Below, one piece after another: positions 48,663 to 56,848 of a DNA stretch of 64,000 bases (position 1 is its first letter; each line of letters opens with the position of its first letter). Origin of the DNA: Klebsiella pneumoniae (GTDB lineage Bacteria > Pseudomonadota > Gammaproteobacteria > Ga0077536); contig CAMAXW010000008.1 in assembly GCA_945862315.1 (NCBI GenBank), positions 34,103-98,102 of the forward strand, given 5' to 3'. Made by a program: the position numbers and the translations under genes. The notes under the pieces are model-generated. The model made no database searches and had not been told where the DNA came from. It worked only from the letters and a program-made list of their open reading frames with translations.

Positions 48663-51068
48663 TTATTTTGTGCCGCCTCGCTTAAACACCCGCGCGGCGA
48701 CCTCACGGAAATGCTCGACAAAGTGCACCGTCAGGCCCTCGCGGATATACGCCGGTAGCTCGTCGTAATCGCGCTGATTAGCCGCCGGCAAAATGGCGGT
48801 CCGAATACCCACTCGTTTAGCCGCGATGAGTTTTTCGCGAATGCCGCCAACCGGTAACACCCGCCCCGTGAGGGTGAGTTCGCCGGTCATCGCCAAGGGC
48901 TGGGCCAAGCCTTCATTGCGCGCCAGCGACAACAGGGCGGTGGCCATGGTGATGCCCGCGCTGGGTCCGTCTTTGGGCGTAGCACCTTCTGGCACATGCA
49001 GGTGAACGTACGCCTCATCAAAAAACACCGGGTCGCCCTGATACTCGGCCAAATGAGCCGTGATGTAGCTGTAGGCAATTTCGGCGGATTCGCGCATCAC
49101 CTCCCCCAATTGCCCGGTGAGACGAAAACCCCGGTTTTTGGTGTGCACGCGCGCCGCCTCCACCTCTAAGGTGGCGCCACCCATCGCCGTCCACGCGAGC
49201 CCTGTCACCACGCCCACCCCGCGTTGGGGCACTTCCTCGCGAAACAACGGCAAGCCCAGATACTCCAGCAAATTGGCGGGCGAAATAGTCACTTTTGTCG
49301 TGCTGTCCGTCAGCACCTGGAGCGCCACTTTGCGTGCGACGCGGTTGAGTTGTTTCTCCAAATTGCGCACCCCGGCTTCGCGTGCATAGCCATCGATCAC
49401 CGCGCGTAGAGCGGCAACTGAGACCTGCAACTGTGCCGGTTTTAGCCCGGCCCGGGCCCGCACTTTGGGTAGTAAATGCCGCTTCCCAATGGCGATTTTT
49501 TCTTGGGTGACATACCCCGGCAAGCGGATAACTTCCATGCGATCCAGCAGCGCTCGGGGAATGGTGTCTAGCTGATTAGCCGTACAAATAAACAGCGCGC
49601 GGGAGAAATCTACGCCGACATCCAGATAGTGATCGAGGAAGGCGGCGTTCTGTTCCGGATCGAGCACCTCCAACAGCGCCGAAGCCGGATCACCTTGGTA
49701 AGAACTGCCAATTTTGTCGATTTCATCCAGCAAAATGACCGGATTTGCGCTTTGCGATTCGCGCATGGCCTGAATAAATTTTCCCGGCATGGCGCCAATG
49801 TAGGTCCGTCGATGACCTTTGATTTCCGCCTCGTCCCGCATCCCGCCCACGCTAAAACGGTAAAACTTTCGACCCAACGCATCGGCAATAGAACGTCCCA
49901 CCGAGGTTTTACCCACGCCCGGCGGCCCCACCAGCAGCAGAATAGAGCCGGCGATTCGCCCGGTTAAGGCGCCGACACCAATGAACTCTATGATGCGTTC
50001 TTTGACATCTGCCAACCCTTCGTGGTCGTTGTCCAACAGCTGCCGCGCTTGTGGAATATCGATACGGTCCGAGGTGTATTTACCCCATGGCAGCGAGGTC
50101 AGCACGTCCAAATAATTGCGCGTGCCGGCATATTCTGGCGAACCCGTCTCCAGCAAGGAAAATTTCCGCGACTCCTCGTCAATCTTTTTTTGCGCGACCG
50201 GCGGCACGGTGCACTCGCTTAGGCGCTCGCGGAAACGCTCGAGCTCCAGCGTTTTATCGTCTTTGGAAATACCAAGCTGCTGCTGAATTTCCTTGAGTTG
50301 CTCGCGCAGAAAAAATTCCCGCTGCCGCTCGCTCACCCGCTCTTCTACTTTTTGACGAATCTGGCTTTGCAGGCCCGCCAGCTCCACTTCGCGCTGGATC
50401 AGGAGCATCACTTTTTCCATCCGCCGTAGCAGCGGCACCGTTTCTAAAACGTCCTGCAGATCATCACTCGCCGCGCTGCTCAAGGCAGCCGCAAAATCGG
50501 CCAGCGGCGAGGCTTCGTCTGGACTAAATCGCTCGAGATAAGACTTCACATTTTCCTGATAGAACGGGTTGAGCTGCAGCAGTTCACGAATTTTCGCGAT
50601 GATGGCCAACGCGTAAGCGCGGACCTCCTGAGAATTTTCGAGCGGTGGTTCGGGGTATTCAACTTCCGCCACGAAAGGCGGCTCCTGAGTGGTCCAGTTC
50701 AGTACCCGAAACCGGTGTAGGCCTTCAGCAATAAACTGAATATAACCATCGTTGCGCAGGGGCTGGCGCATGCGAACCACCGTCCCCATCGGCCGAAAAT
50801 CAGCCGTCGTGAGTGCCTCGCTGCCGTTCGGCCGCGCCAAAATGAGCCCAACCAGTTGCTGAGGTGTGTTGCCCACCCGTTCGACCGTTTCGCGCCACAA
50901 CGCCTCTGGCAGCACGATGGGCATGGTCTGCGCGGGGAAAAATGGCCGCATTCGCACCGGTAGCAACAACAGCTTGCCCGGCAGGGTGTCATGCACCCGC
51001 GCCGGCAGCAGCTTGTGCGTAGGGTTGCTGGGTTCGTTCGTCGGGGAGTCTTGTTTGCCCTTACTCAT
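48663..51068 (-). CDS. lon: Lon ATP-dependent protease
   Basis: 801 residues from ATG 51068, for which AGGA lies seven bases upstream; ATG 51074 has no such spacing. The N-terminal substrate-binding domain includes LLLPVRMRPFFPAQTMP. The AAA+ module has GPPGVGKTSVG (Walker A) and ILLDEIDKIGSSYQGDPASALLEVLDPEQN split as Walker B and sensor region. The C-terminal protease carries the Ser-Lys dyad in PKDGPSAGI (about residue 697) and REKLIAAKRVG. It degrades misfolded and regulatory proteins. A close match to a sigma-32 promoter precedes it. Confidence 0.97.
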   Translation of the reverse strand: MSKGKQDSPTNEPSNPTHKLLPARVHDTLPGKLLLLPVRMRPFFPAQTMPIVLPEALWRETVERVGNTPQQLVGLILARPNGSEALTTADFRPMGTVVRMRQPLRNDGYIQFIAEGLHRFRVLNWTTQEPPFVAEVEYPEPPLENSQEVRAYALAIIAKIRELLQLNPFYQENVKSYLERFSPDEASPLADFAAALSSAASDDLQDVLETVPLLRRMEKVMLLIQREVELAGLQSQIRQKVEERVSERQREFFLREQLKEIQQQLGISKDDKTLELERFRERLSECTVPPVAQKKIDEESRKFSLLETGSPEYAGTRNYLDVLTSLPWGKYTSDRIDIPQARQLLDNDHEGLADVKERIIEFIGVGALTGRIAGSILLLVGPPGVGKTSVGRSIADALGRKFYRFSVGGMRDEAEIKGHRRTYIGAMPGKFIQAMRESQSANPVILLDEIDKIGSSYQGDPASALLEVLDPEQNAAFLDHYLDVGVDFSRALFICTANQLDTIPRALLDRMEVIRLPGYVTQEKIAIGKRHLLPKVRARAGLKPAQLQVSVAALRAVIDGYAREAGVRNLEKQLNRVARKVALQVLTDSTTKVTISPANLLEYLGLPLFREEVPQRGVGVVTGLAWTAMGGATLEVEAARVHTKNRGFRLTGQLGEVMRESAEIAYSYITAHLAEYQGDPVFFDEAYVHLHVPEGATPKDGPSAGITMATALLSLARNEGLAQPLAMTGELTLTGRVLPVGGIREKLIAAKRVGIRTAILPAANQRDYDELPAYIREGLTVHFVEHFREVAARVFKRGGTK

Positions 51069-51108
51069 GCCCATTCCTGTATCAGCGACGCCGAGCGCGT
51101 CCTGTCCT

Positions 51109-51137
51109 AGATTGGGACCGGACGGGCCGTTTTCAAG
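51109..51137 (-). promoter_or_regulatory. Probable sigma-32 (heat-shock) promoter of lon
   Basis: On the minus strand CTTGAAA (51131-51137) is a perfect sigma-32 -35 element and TCCCAATCT (51109-51117) fits the -10 consensus CCCCATNT, with 13 bases between, within the known 13-15 range. The TGA stop of the upstream kinase gene is inside CTTGAAA. lon is a classical member of the sigma-32 regulon. Confidence 0.75.
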
Positions 51138-52413
51138 CCACGCCGTTCACGCTCGGTGCAATAGCCTCTAGAGCGGCGAGCAGCATGCCCGCATCGGCGT
51201 AACGATCGGCGGGCGCTTTGGCGAGCAATCGTTCAATCATCGGCTGAAAATGCCGAACTTCGGCGGGCAACTGCGGAATGGGTTCATGGATATGCTGACG
51301 GATAAGCGCAGCGGCGCTGGTGGCCATGAACGGTTTTCGAGCGCTGAGCATCTGAAACAAAATGACACCGGCGCTGTAAAGATCGGCGCGCTGGTCCGTC
51401 GGCTGTCCTAGGCCCTGCTCCGGGCTTAAGTAACTGGGCGTGCCCAACACGCTCCCCGAGTGCGTGAGGTCGCGCGCCTCCTGGATGCGCCGCGAGATCC
51501 CAAAATCGGCCAGCGCGAGGCTGTTGTCGGCTCGAAACATAATATTGCCGGGTTTGAGATCCCGATGGATAACCCCTAAGGCGTGAATAGCCCGCAAGCC
51601 CTGCGCGATGTGCGTGAGGTAACGCACCGCGTCGACGACCGTGACAGCAGTCTCTAGGCGGCGCTTTAAGTCTCCCCCGGCAAAAAATTCCATGGCCAAA
51701 TAGGCGTAATTCTCGGTGAACCCATGCGCATAGAATTTCACGACTTGCGGGGTATTGATCGCTGAAATCAATTCCGCCTCGCGCACAAAGCGCGCCAGCA
51801 CGTTGGGTTCCAGGCTCGCCACGAGGTCAATCACCTTGAGCACCAGCAACGGCCCACCGCCGCTGCGTTGCGCGAGATAAATCCGTGAGTAAGCACCCTG
51901 CCCGATAAGCCGTCCAAAACGAAAACCAATGGGTTCGCCGTCGGGTGAGGAGGCGGCGTGCGGTGCCGGCAAGCGCCGCATTGCCGAGGCCTCTTGAGCC
52001 AGCGTGCCCTCCACCGTGGCTTCGTCGCGCAGGCTACCCGCCTGCAACGCTGCGGCCCGCACCATCGGCAATAACGCTAGTGCGGTGAGGTGCTGCTTGC
52101 TCAAAAAATCACAGGCGCCCGCGCGCAAGGCCTGTGCGGCGAGATAGTCGTCCGCAAGGTTCGCCAACAGAATCGTGGGCGGGAAGCCCGCCACCTGGCG
52201 ATAACGGAGCAGCCAATCCATCCCCGTGGCCCCGCCACCGAGTTCGTGACTCAGTAGCAGCACCGCATAGAGCGACCAGTCAAAACCGCGCGGCGGTGGA
52301 CCCTGCTGCTCAGGATCATATTCCGTGACCTCCACCTCGGGCAGCGCACTGGCCAGCAGACGACGCAACGAGGTCGTGAACTCGCGGGAGGCGTCAACGA
52401 TAATTATTTTCAT
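51133..52413 (-). CDS. Ser/Thr protein kinase with an N-terminal degenerate receiver domain (copy 2)
   Basis: 426 residues, the same architecture as the protein at 20386 and similar over the whole length (both have EYD-x-EQQG, LLSHELG, FPP-x-ILxA, HRDLKPGNIMFRAD and ADFGISRR). The receiver-like domain (1-120) again has Ser at the phospho-acceptor site, though its strand-5 Lys is kept (DFLSKQ). The kinase domain has IGQGAYSRIY, LKVI lysine, catalytic HRD, DFG and GTPSYLSPEQ. No membrane helix. The upstream region is filled by a 460-bp repeat array; lon follows 64 bases downstream with its own promoter. A SpoIIE-type phosphatase gene is 2.3 kb away. Confidence 0.92.
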   Translation of the reverse strand: MKIIIVDASREFTTSLRRLLASALPEVEVTEYDPEQQGPPPRGFDWSLYAVLLLSHELGGGATGMDWLLRYRQVAGFPPTILLANLADDYLAAQALRAGACDFLSKQHLTALALLPMVRAAALQAGSLRDEATVEGTLAQEASAMRRLPAPHAASSPDGEPIGFRFGRLIGQGAYSRIYLAQRSGGGPLLVLKVIDLVASLEPNVLARFVREAELISAINTPQVVKFYAHGFTENYAYLAMEFFAGGDLKRRLETAVTVVDAVRYLTHIAQGLRAIHALGVIHRDLKPGNIMFRADNSLALADFGISRRIQEARDLTHSGSVLGTPSYLSPEQGLGQPTDQRADLYSAGVILFQMLSARKPFMATSAAALIRQHIHEPIPQLPAEVRHFQPMIERLLAKAPADRYADAGMLLAALEAIAPSVNGVA

Positions 52414-52536
52414 CTAGGAGACCTGTTAGGCACCGTGCCGGCGCTCACGCGCCGCCACCCGAGAGTTGTCTTGCGGGTGATGGGTTCCTGCGTGACCACT
52501 GGGTCATGGCGAGGTGGCGGTCCCGTAACGGCCTTT

Positions 52537-52998
52537 GGTGGGTGTCCCATAACTGGTGCCATAACTGGTGGTGCCGTCCGGTGGGTGTCCCATAACTGCG
52601 GTCCCCATAACTGCGGTCCCGGTCCGGTGGGTGTCCCATAACTGCGTATCCCGTGGCGTCGTCCCGGTCCGGTGGGTGTCCCATAACTGCGGCCTGCCTT
52701 TGGTGGATGTCCCATAGCTGGTGGGTGTCCCATAACTGTAACTGCGTCCGTCCCATAACTGCGTCCCGGTCATGGCTGTCCCATATCTCGCTCCCGGTCC
52801 CGATGATCGATGATGGGTGTCCCGTATCCCGATGATGGGTGTCCCGTATCCCCGGTCCCGATGATCGATGATGGGTGTCCCGTATCCCGATGATGGGTGT
52901 CCCGTATCCCGCGATGATGGGTGTCCCGTATCCCGCGATGATGGGTGTCCCGTATCCCTGGGTGTCCCGTATCCCGTGTCATGGGTGTCCCGTACCCC
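52537..52998. repeat. Array of short G+C-rich repeats upstream of the kinase gene
   Basis: About fourteen degenerate copies of the core TGGGTGTCCC. Left half (52537-52790): units of the type GGTGGGTGTCCCATAACTG at 52537, 52580, 52626, 52671, 52702 (variant) and 52720, plus partial copies. Right half: units GATGATGGGTGTCCCGTAT+CCC at 52809, 52831, 52867, 52889, 52913 and 52937, and shorter ones at 52959 and 52979. A 58-bp block (52795-52852) is repeated directly at 52853-52910. The core is itself a small inverted repeat (GGG-TGT-CCC). Open reading frames across it on the minus strand only mirror the lack of stop codons in the unit. It lies between the terminator of the small gene and the kinase start. 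Confidence 0.92.
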
Positions 52999-53047
52999 GT
53001 GAGTTTCCCCAGCATCGTCAGCAGCACGAGGTCCTGCCGACCGCGCC

Positions 53048-53075
53048 AAAAAAAAGGGCTGCACGAAGCAGCCCT
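53048..53075 (-). terminator. Rho-independent terminator of the small gene
   Basis: On the minus strand AGGGCTGC and GCAGCCCT form a perfect 8-bp stem with a TTCGT loop, followed by a run of about eight T (53048-53055). It starts 27 bases after the stop of the gene at 53102-53305. Confidence 0.92.
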
Positions 53076-53101
53076 AATACGCTGGTAACAGGTTGCCCTG
53101 T

Positions 53102-53305
53102 CTACTCCCTCACGCAGAGCGTGGGGGAATTGGTGCGCGCGACAAAGGCTCGGCCCTTGCGCGTGACAAAACCTTCTTCGCTGACGAATCCCGCAGCGAC
53201 CGCTTGTTGTTGGGTGTCGCTGCTGCGTGCCTGCGGCGCGTACAGTGCGCCATCGCCGTAGCGAGAATTGAGCAGGCGTGCCATGGCACGGTCGGTTTGG
53301 TTCAA
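53102..53305 (-). CDS. Small uncharacterised protein (67 aa) in its own transcription unit
   Basis: I do not recognise the family. The start is set by the ribosome-binding site AAAGGAGGGG, five bases from TTG 53305; the frame is open up to a GTG at 53326 but that codon has no usable site. The product begins (M)NQTDRAMARLLNSRYGDG and ends GRAFVARTNSPTLCVRE. GFVSEEGFVTRKGRAFVA looks like the recognition-wing end of a winged-helix protein (turn, strand, T-x-KG, strand), but this is only a resemblance. It has a sigma-70 promoter at 53361-53388 and a terminator at 53048-53075, so it is transcribed alone. It sits in a locally AT-rich patch next to the repeat array. Confidence 0.7.
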   Translation of the reverse strand: MNQTDRAMARLLNSRYGDGALYAPQARSSDTQQQAVAAGFVSEEGFVTRKGRAFVARTNSPTLCVRE

Positions 53306-53360
53306 AAGCCCCTCCTTTAAGGTCACCTTTCCATCAGGAAGGCATGCTGCTTAGGGCGTT

Positions 53361-53388
53361 AGGATAATTACATGAGATTTAATGTCAA
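53361..53388 (-). promoter_or_regulatory. Sigma-70 promoter of the small gene
   Basis: On the minus strand a perfect TTGACA (53383-53388) and TATCCT (53361-53366, 4 of 6) are separated by 16 bases. The transcript would start near 53354, giving a leader of about 50 bases before TTG 53305. Confidence 0.7.
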
Positions 53389-53409
53389 ATAAAATTTGTA
53401 TCTACATGA

Positions 53410-54510
53410 TTATCTTGAAATATGAGGTCTTGCGAGGTACTCGTGCGAAGCCATTTCGGCGAGGCGGCTTAGGGTGCGCCGGAAAGCCGGGGCCAGCTTG
53501 GCGCCGTGGTACAAGCCCGCGGGTTCGGCCGCCGCGCCCACCAGCAACTTCACGCTGCGGTCGTAGAGTTCGTCGAGCAGGTTGATGAAACGTCGTGCCG
53601 CGTCGTTGTCGTCGTCACCCATCGTGGGCACGCCACTGAGTACGAGCGTATGGAAACAACGGCCCAATTCGATGTAGTCGTCAGTGCTGCGTGGCCCCCG
53701 ACACAGGTCGGCAAAGTCACACCAAACCACCCCGTCGCTGTGGGCGAGGACACGTAGTGGGCGACCTTCTACCGTCAACCACGCGGGTAGGGGTTGCGCA
53801 CCGGTGAGCGCCACGAAGCGCTCGGCCAACGCCGCCGTGCTCGTCGCATCGTCTGGCACGTAATACACGGCAGCTTGCGTGAGCGTGCGCAGCCGGTAGT
53901 CGAGATTCCCCACCAGTTGCACGACCTCCAAGCGTTCCTTCAAAAGGGCAATCGCGGGCAAAAAGCGTTCGCGTTGCAAGCCACCTGGATAGAGCTGGTC
54001 GGGCGCATCATTGGAGGTGGTGACCAGAATCACGCCTAAATCCAGCAAGGCGTGCAGCAATCTGCCCAACAGCATGGCGTCGGTAATATCGGTCACCTGA
54101 AATTCGTCCAAACACAGTACGCGCAAGCCACGCGCCCAGCGGCGAGCCACCGTTTGCAAAGGGTCTTCAACCCCCACCAGCGTGCTCAATTCCGTATGCA
54201 CGGCCCGCATAAACGAATAAAAATGGAGACGTCGGCGGCTGGCCGGCGGCAGACACTCGTAGAAAAAATCGACCAGCATGGTTTTGCCGCGGCCGACCGA
54301 TCCCCATAAATACAGTCCTGGAATCTGCGGCGGCGCGGCGTGGCCCCGCAACCGTTGCCAAAACCCAGTGGGCGCTGGTTGCAGCAACGCCACGTAAATG
54401 CGTTGGAGGTGGTCGATGGCACGGGCCTGTGCCGGATCGCTGGTAAAGCCACCCACCGCGAGCTGTTGTTGATAACGGGCAAGGGGGGTCAAGGCGTTCG
54501 CTACGGACAT
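53410..54510 (-). CDS. zapE: Cell division protein ZapE (AFG1-like ATPase)
   Basis: 366 residues from ATG 54510; the longer reading to 54591 is less likely. Single P-loop ATPase: GLYLWGSVGRGKTMLVD holds Walker A (about 70-78), VLCLDEFQVTD is Walker B and VTTSNDAPDQLY the sensor region. FHFY-like LHFYSFMRAVH and the C-terminal DELYDRSVKLLV are characteristic of the AFG1/ZapE family. In E. coli ZapE binds FtsZ and helps constriction under stress. Gene neighbourhood with degQ-type protease and rplM-rpsI matches the usual gammaproteobacterial location. Confidence 0.96.
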   Translation of the reverse strand: MSVANALTPLARYQQQLAVGGFTSDPAQARAIDHLQRIYVALLQPAPTGFWQRLRGHAAPPQIPGLYLWGSVGRGKTMLVDFFYECLPPASRRRLHFYSFMRAVHTELSTLVGVEDPLQTVARRWARGLRVLCLDEFQVTDITDAMLLGRLLHALLDLGVILVTTSNDAPDQLYPGGLQRERFLPAIALLKERLEVVQLVGNLDYRLRTLTQAAVYYVPDDATSTAALAERFVALTGAQPLPAWLTVEGRPLRVLAHSDGVVWCDFADLCRGPRSTDDYIELGRCFHTLVLSGVPTMGDDDNDAARRFINLLDELYDRSVKLLVGAAAEPAGLYHGAKLAPAFRRTLSRLAEMASHEYLARPHISR

Positions 54511-54688
54511 AGTATGAGGGGGGCCTTGGCGAGGGTCGCAGTGTCCATCAGAAAAAGCGGCTCTCGGTGCGAAAATTGTGGAACCATCCAACGTTGCAGG
54601 CCCCGACGGCCGCCTCGCGAGACGTTATGCTGGAGCTCCAAAACTCGGTTGTCTTTTTAGTGTCGCGCATTCTACGAACTCAAGCCTG

Positions 54689-56848
54689 ATGTCGCGACCT
54701 CGTCGCAGTATTCGCCGCAAGCTCTTGTGGTTGCTGCTGGCCATTGGGTTGGGGCCGCTAAGCGTCTTTGGCTGGCTCGACTTCCACGCGTTCAATGGCT
54801 TGGGCGTGGCGCTGGCGGGACAACTGGCGCAGGCCTTGAGCGAGCAAGCCCGTAGCGGATTAGCCCAACAAGCCGACGAATTCGCCCACCTCCTCCAACG
54901 CGAGCGCGAGCAGCTAGCGCTGATCCTGCGCTTACAGAGCCGCGAGGTTGAACGCGCGCTCGCGAGCGCCGCCCCCGCCAACCACAGCATTCTGTGGGCG
55001 CAAAATTTCAATGCCGCCACGCCACTCGCCGCCCCACCATTGGCCTCACCCTACTATCGCCAAACAAATACGGGCGAGCGGCTTCCGCTAGCGCACACCC
55101 AAAACGCAATGGGAATGCACCACGCAGCGGCGGTGGCACCCGCTACCGTGATCGAGTCGGCCCGCCGGCTAACCAATCTCACCGCATTTTTCCAGACCAC
55201 CCGCGACACCGAAGGCGCGCTCATTTTTTGGCAGTTCGTCGCGCTGAAAAATGGCCTTTTTGCGGTGTTTCCAGGGCACGGCGGGTTTTCCGCAACGTTC
55301 GACGCGCGCCCAATGGCGGCGGAATCCCAGCTGCCCGCACCCGGCACCGTCCAGTGGTCGGCCTCCCATGCTGATTTCGCCAGCGGCCAAAGCGTGATTT
55401 CAGCGACCATGGCGGTACGCGACGGGCAGGGACGTGTCGCTGGGGTGACGGGCCTGGATGTACGGGTTACCCAACTGCTGGCGCGCCTAGTGCTGCCGTC
55501 ATACCTCAACGCACCCGGGCGCGTACTCGTGTTGCGGACGCTCGACGATCGGATGGAGGTGGTGGTCAAAAAAGGGCGCGCCGATTTAGATGCGGAGTGG
55601 TTGGACCCGCCGCAGGCCAGCACCCTGACGCTCGACCGGCCAGACCAGCAAACGGCGCTGTTAAGTGACCTGCAGCAATCTCGGGATGGGCTACGCCCCG
55701 TGCGTTATCAGGGAGGCGACAGTTTTTGTGTGTATCGGCGCTTGGACGCCAACGGGCTTTATCTGGTGTTGCTCGTCCCCGTGGAGGCCACCATCCGACC
55801 CGCCCAAGACGCCGGAGAATATGCGTTGGCCAGCACCCGCCGCCAAGTGGACGCCGTGCTGCCGCTGGTGCTGGGCGTTGCCGGACTCATCGTGTTGTTA
55901 GCCATCCTGGCTGCACGCAGTATCACGGTGCCTATTTCGCGCCTCGAACGTGCGGTGCATGCGCTCGCCAACGGTGACTTTACCGCCCGTGTCAACCTCA
56001 CCACGGGCGATGAACTGGCTGCACTCGCCGCCTCGTTTAACCAGATGATCCCGCGTTTGGCCGAGCAAACGCGCACGCATGAGTCGCTGGCGCTGGCGCG
56101 CGAAGTGCAGCAACGCATGCTGCCCAGTGCGGCACCGCAGTTCCCCGGCACCGACATCGCCGGGATGACGATCTACTGCGACGAGACCGGCGGTGACTAT
56201 TTCGACTACCTAGACGGCAGGCTGTATGGGCGTAATACGCTGGGGGTGGTGGTAGGCGATGTTGCAGGACATGGCATTGCTGCCGCCCTGCTCATGACGA
56301 GCGCCCGCGCGCTATTACACGGTATGGCGGCCAGTCAGCCGGCACCCGCGCAGATTTTGCAGCAACTGAACCTGCAACTCGCCGCTGACGTCCGCCCGGG
56401 CCATTTCATGACGCTGTTCAGCCTGTCCCTCGATTTTGATCAAGGGCAACTGAGCTGGGCCAGCGCCGGGCACGACCCCGCGCTGTGGTGGCACGCCGAC
56501 ACCGGCACGCTCAGTGAACTGACCGGGGTGGATATTCCATTAGGGATAGACCCTAACTGGCGCTACACGCCGGCCGTGTGGGCAACCATTGGTGCGGGCG
56601 ATGTGTTGCTCGTCGCCACCGATGGGGTGTGGGACACCCGGGCGCTGTCTGGCGAACGTTTTGGGAAAGCGCGCTTGCAGGCCCTGCTGGCCCAACACCA
56701 CGCCGCGCCCGCCGTGGGTATTTGTACGGAATTGCTGAGCCAATTGCGGGCATTTCGCGGCGCTGCGGAGGAACGCGATGACGTCACGGTGGTGGTGGTT
56801 AAAATTGCTGCCGCGCTGGCGAATGACAAACTAGCGCCGGCGATTTAG
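54689..56848 (+). CDS. Membrane PP2C/SpoIIE-type Ser/Thr phosphatase with sensor and HAMP domains
   Basis: 719 residues from ATG 54689; upstream in-frame ATG 54578 is not supported. Membrane helices at about 13-32 and 390-409 enclose a large periplasmic domain (about 35-388) of Cache type. HAMP follows (RSITVPISRLERAVHALANGDFTARV), then an RsbU-like linker (LAREVQQRMLP) and the SpoIIE phosphatase domain with GGDYFDY, VVGDVAGHGIAAAL, SAGHDPALWW, TDGVWDTR and RDDVTVVVV, all metal-binding aspartates present. Such enzymes dephosphorylate STAS antagonists or other Ser/Thr-phosphorylated proteins in response to an external signal. The nearby pseudoreceiver kinase could be its counterpart, but no link is proven. 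Its last four bases overlap the convergent radical SAM gene. Confidence 0.94.
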   Translation: MSRPRRSIRRKLLWLLLAIGLGPLSVFGWLDFHAFNGLGVALAGQLAQALSEQARSGLAQQADEFAHLLQREREQLALILRLQSREVERALASAAPANHSILWAQNFNAATPLAAPPLASPYYRQTNTGERLPLAHTQNAMGMHHAAAVAPATVIESARRLTNLTAFFQTTRDTEGALIFWQFVALKNGLFAVFPGHGGFSATFDARPMAAESQLPAPGTVQWSASHADFASGQSVISATMAVRDGQGRVAGVTGLDVRVTQLLARLVLPSYLNAPGRVLVLRTLDDRMEVVVKKGRADLDAEWLDPPQASTLTLDRPDQQTALLSDLQQSRDGLRPVRYQGGDSFCVYRRLDANGLYLVLLVPVEATIRPAQDAGEYALASTRRQVDAVLPLVLGVAGLIVLLAILAARSITVPISRLERAVHALANGDFTARVNLTTGDELAALAASFNQMIPRLAEQTRTHESLALAREVQQRMLPSAAPQFPGTDIAGMTIYCDETGGDYFDYLDGRLYGRNTLGVVVGDVAGHGIAAALLMTSARALLHGMAASQPAPAQILQQLNLQLAADVRPGHFMTLFSLSLDFDQGQLSWASAGHDPALWWHADTGTLSELTGVDIPLGIDPNWRYTPAVWATIGAGDVLLVATDGVWDTRALSGERFGKARLQALLAQHHAAPAVGICTELLSQLRAFRGAAEERDDVTVVVVKIAAALANDKLAPAI

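Noticed and set aside
52537..52998. CRISPR array
   Set aside because: The units are adjacent or irregularly spaced and degenerate, without unique spacers of constant length, and no cas gene is present.
52410..53064. Minus-strand reading frames of 103-186 codons through the repeat array, one ending ATGA at the kinase start
   Set aside because: All three frames are open because the repeat unit has no stop codons; the translations are only repeats of GYGTP or GHPP type with no independent signal.
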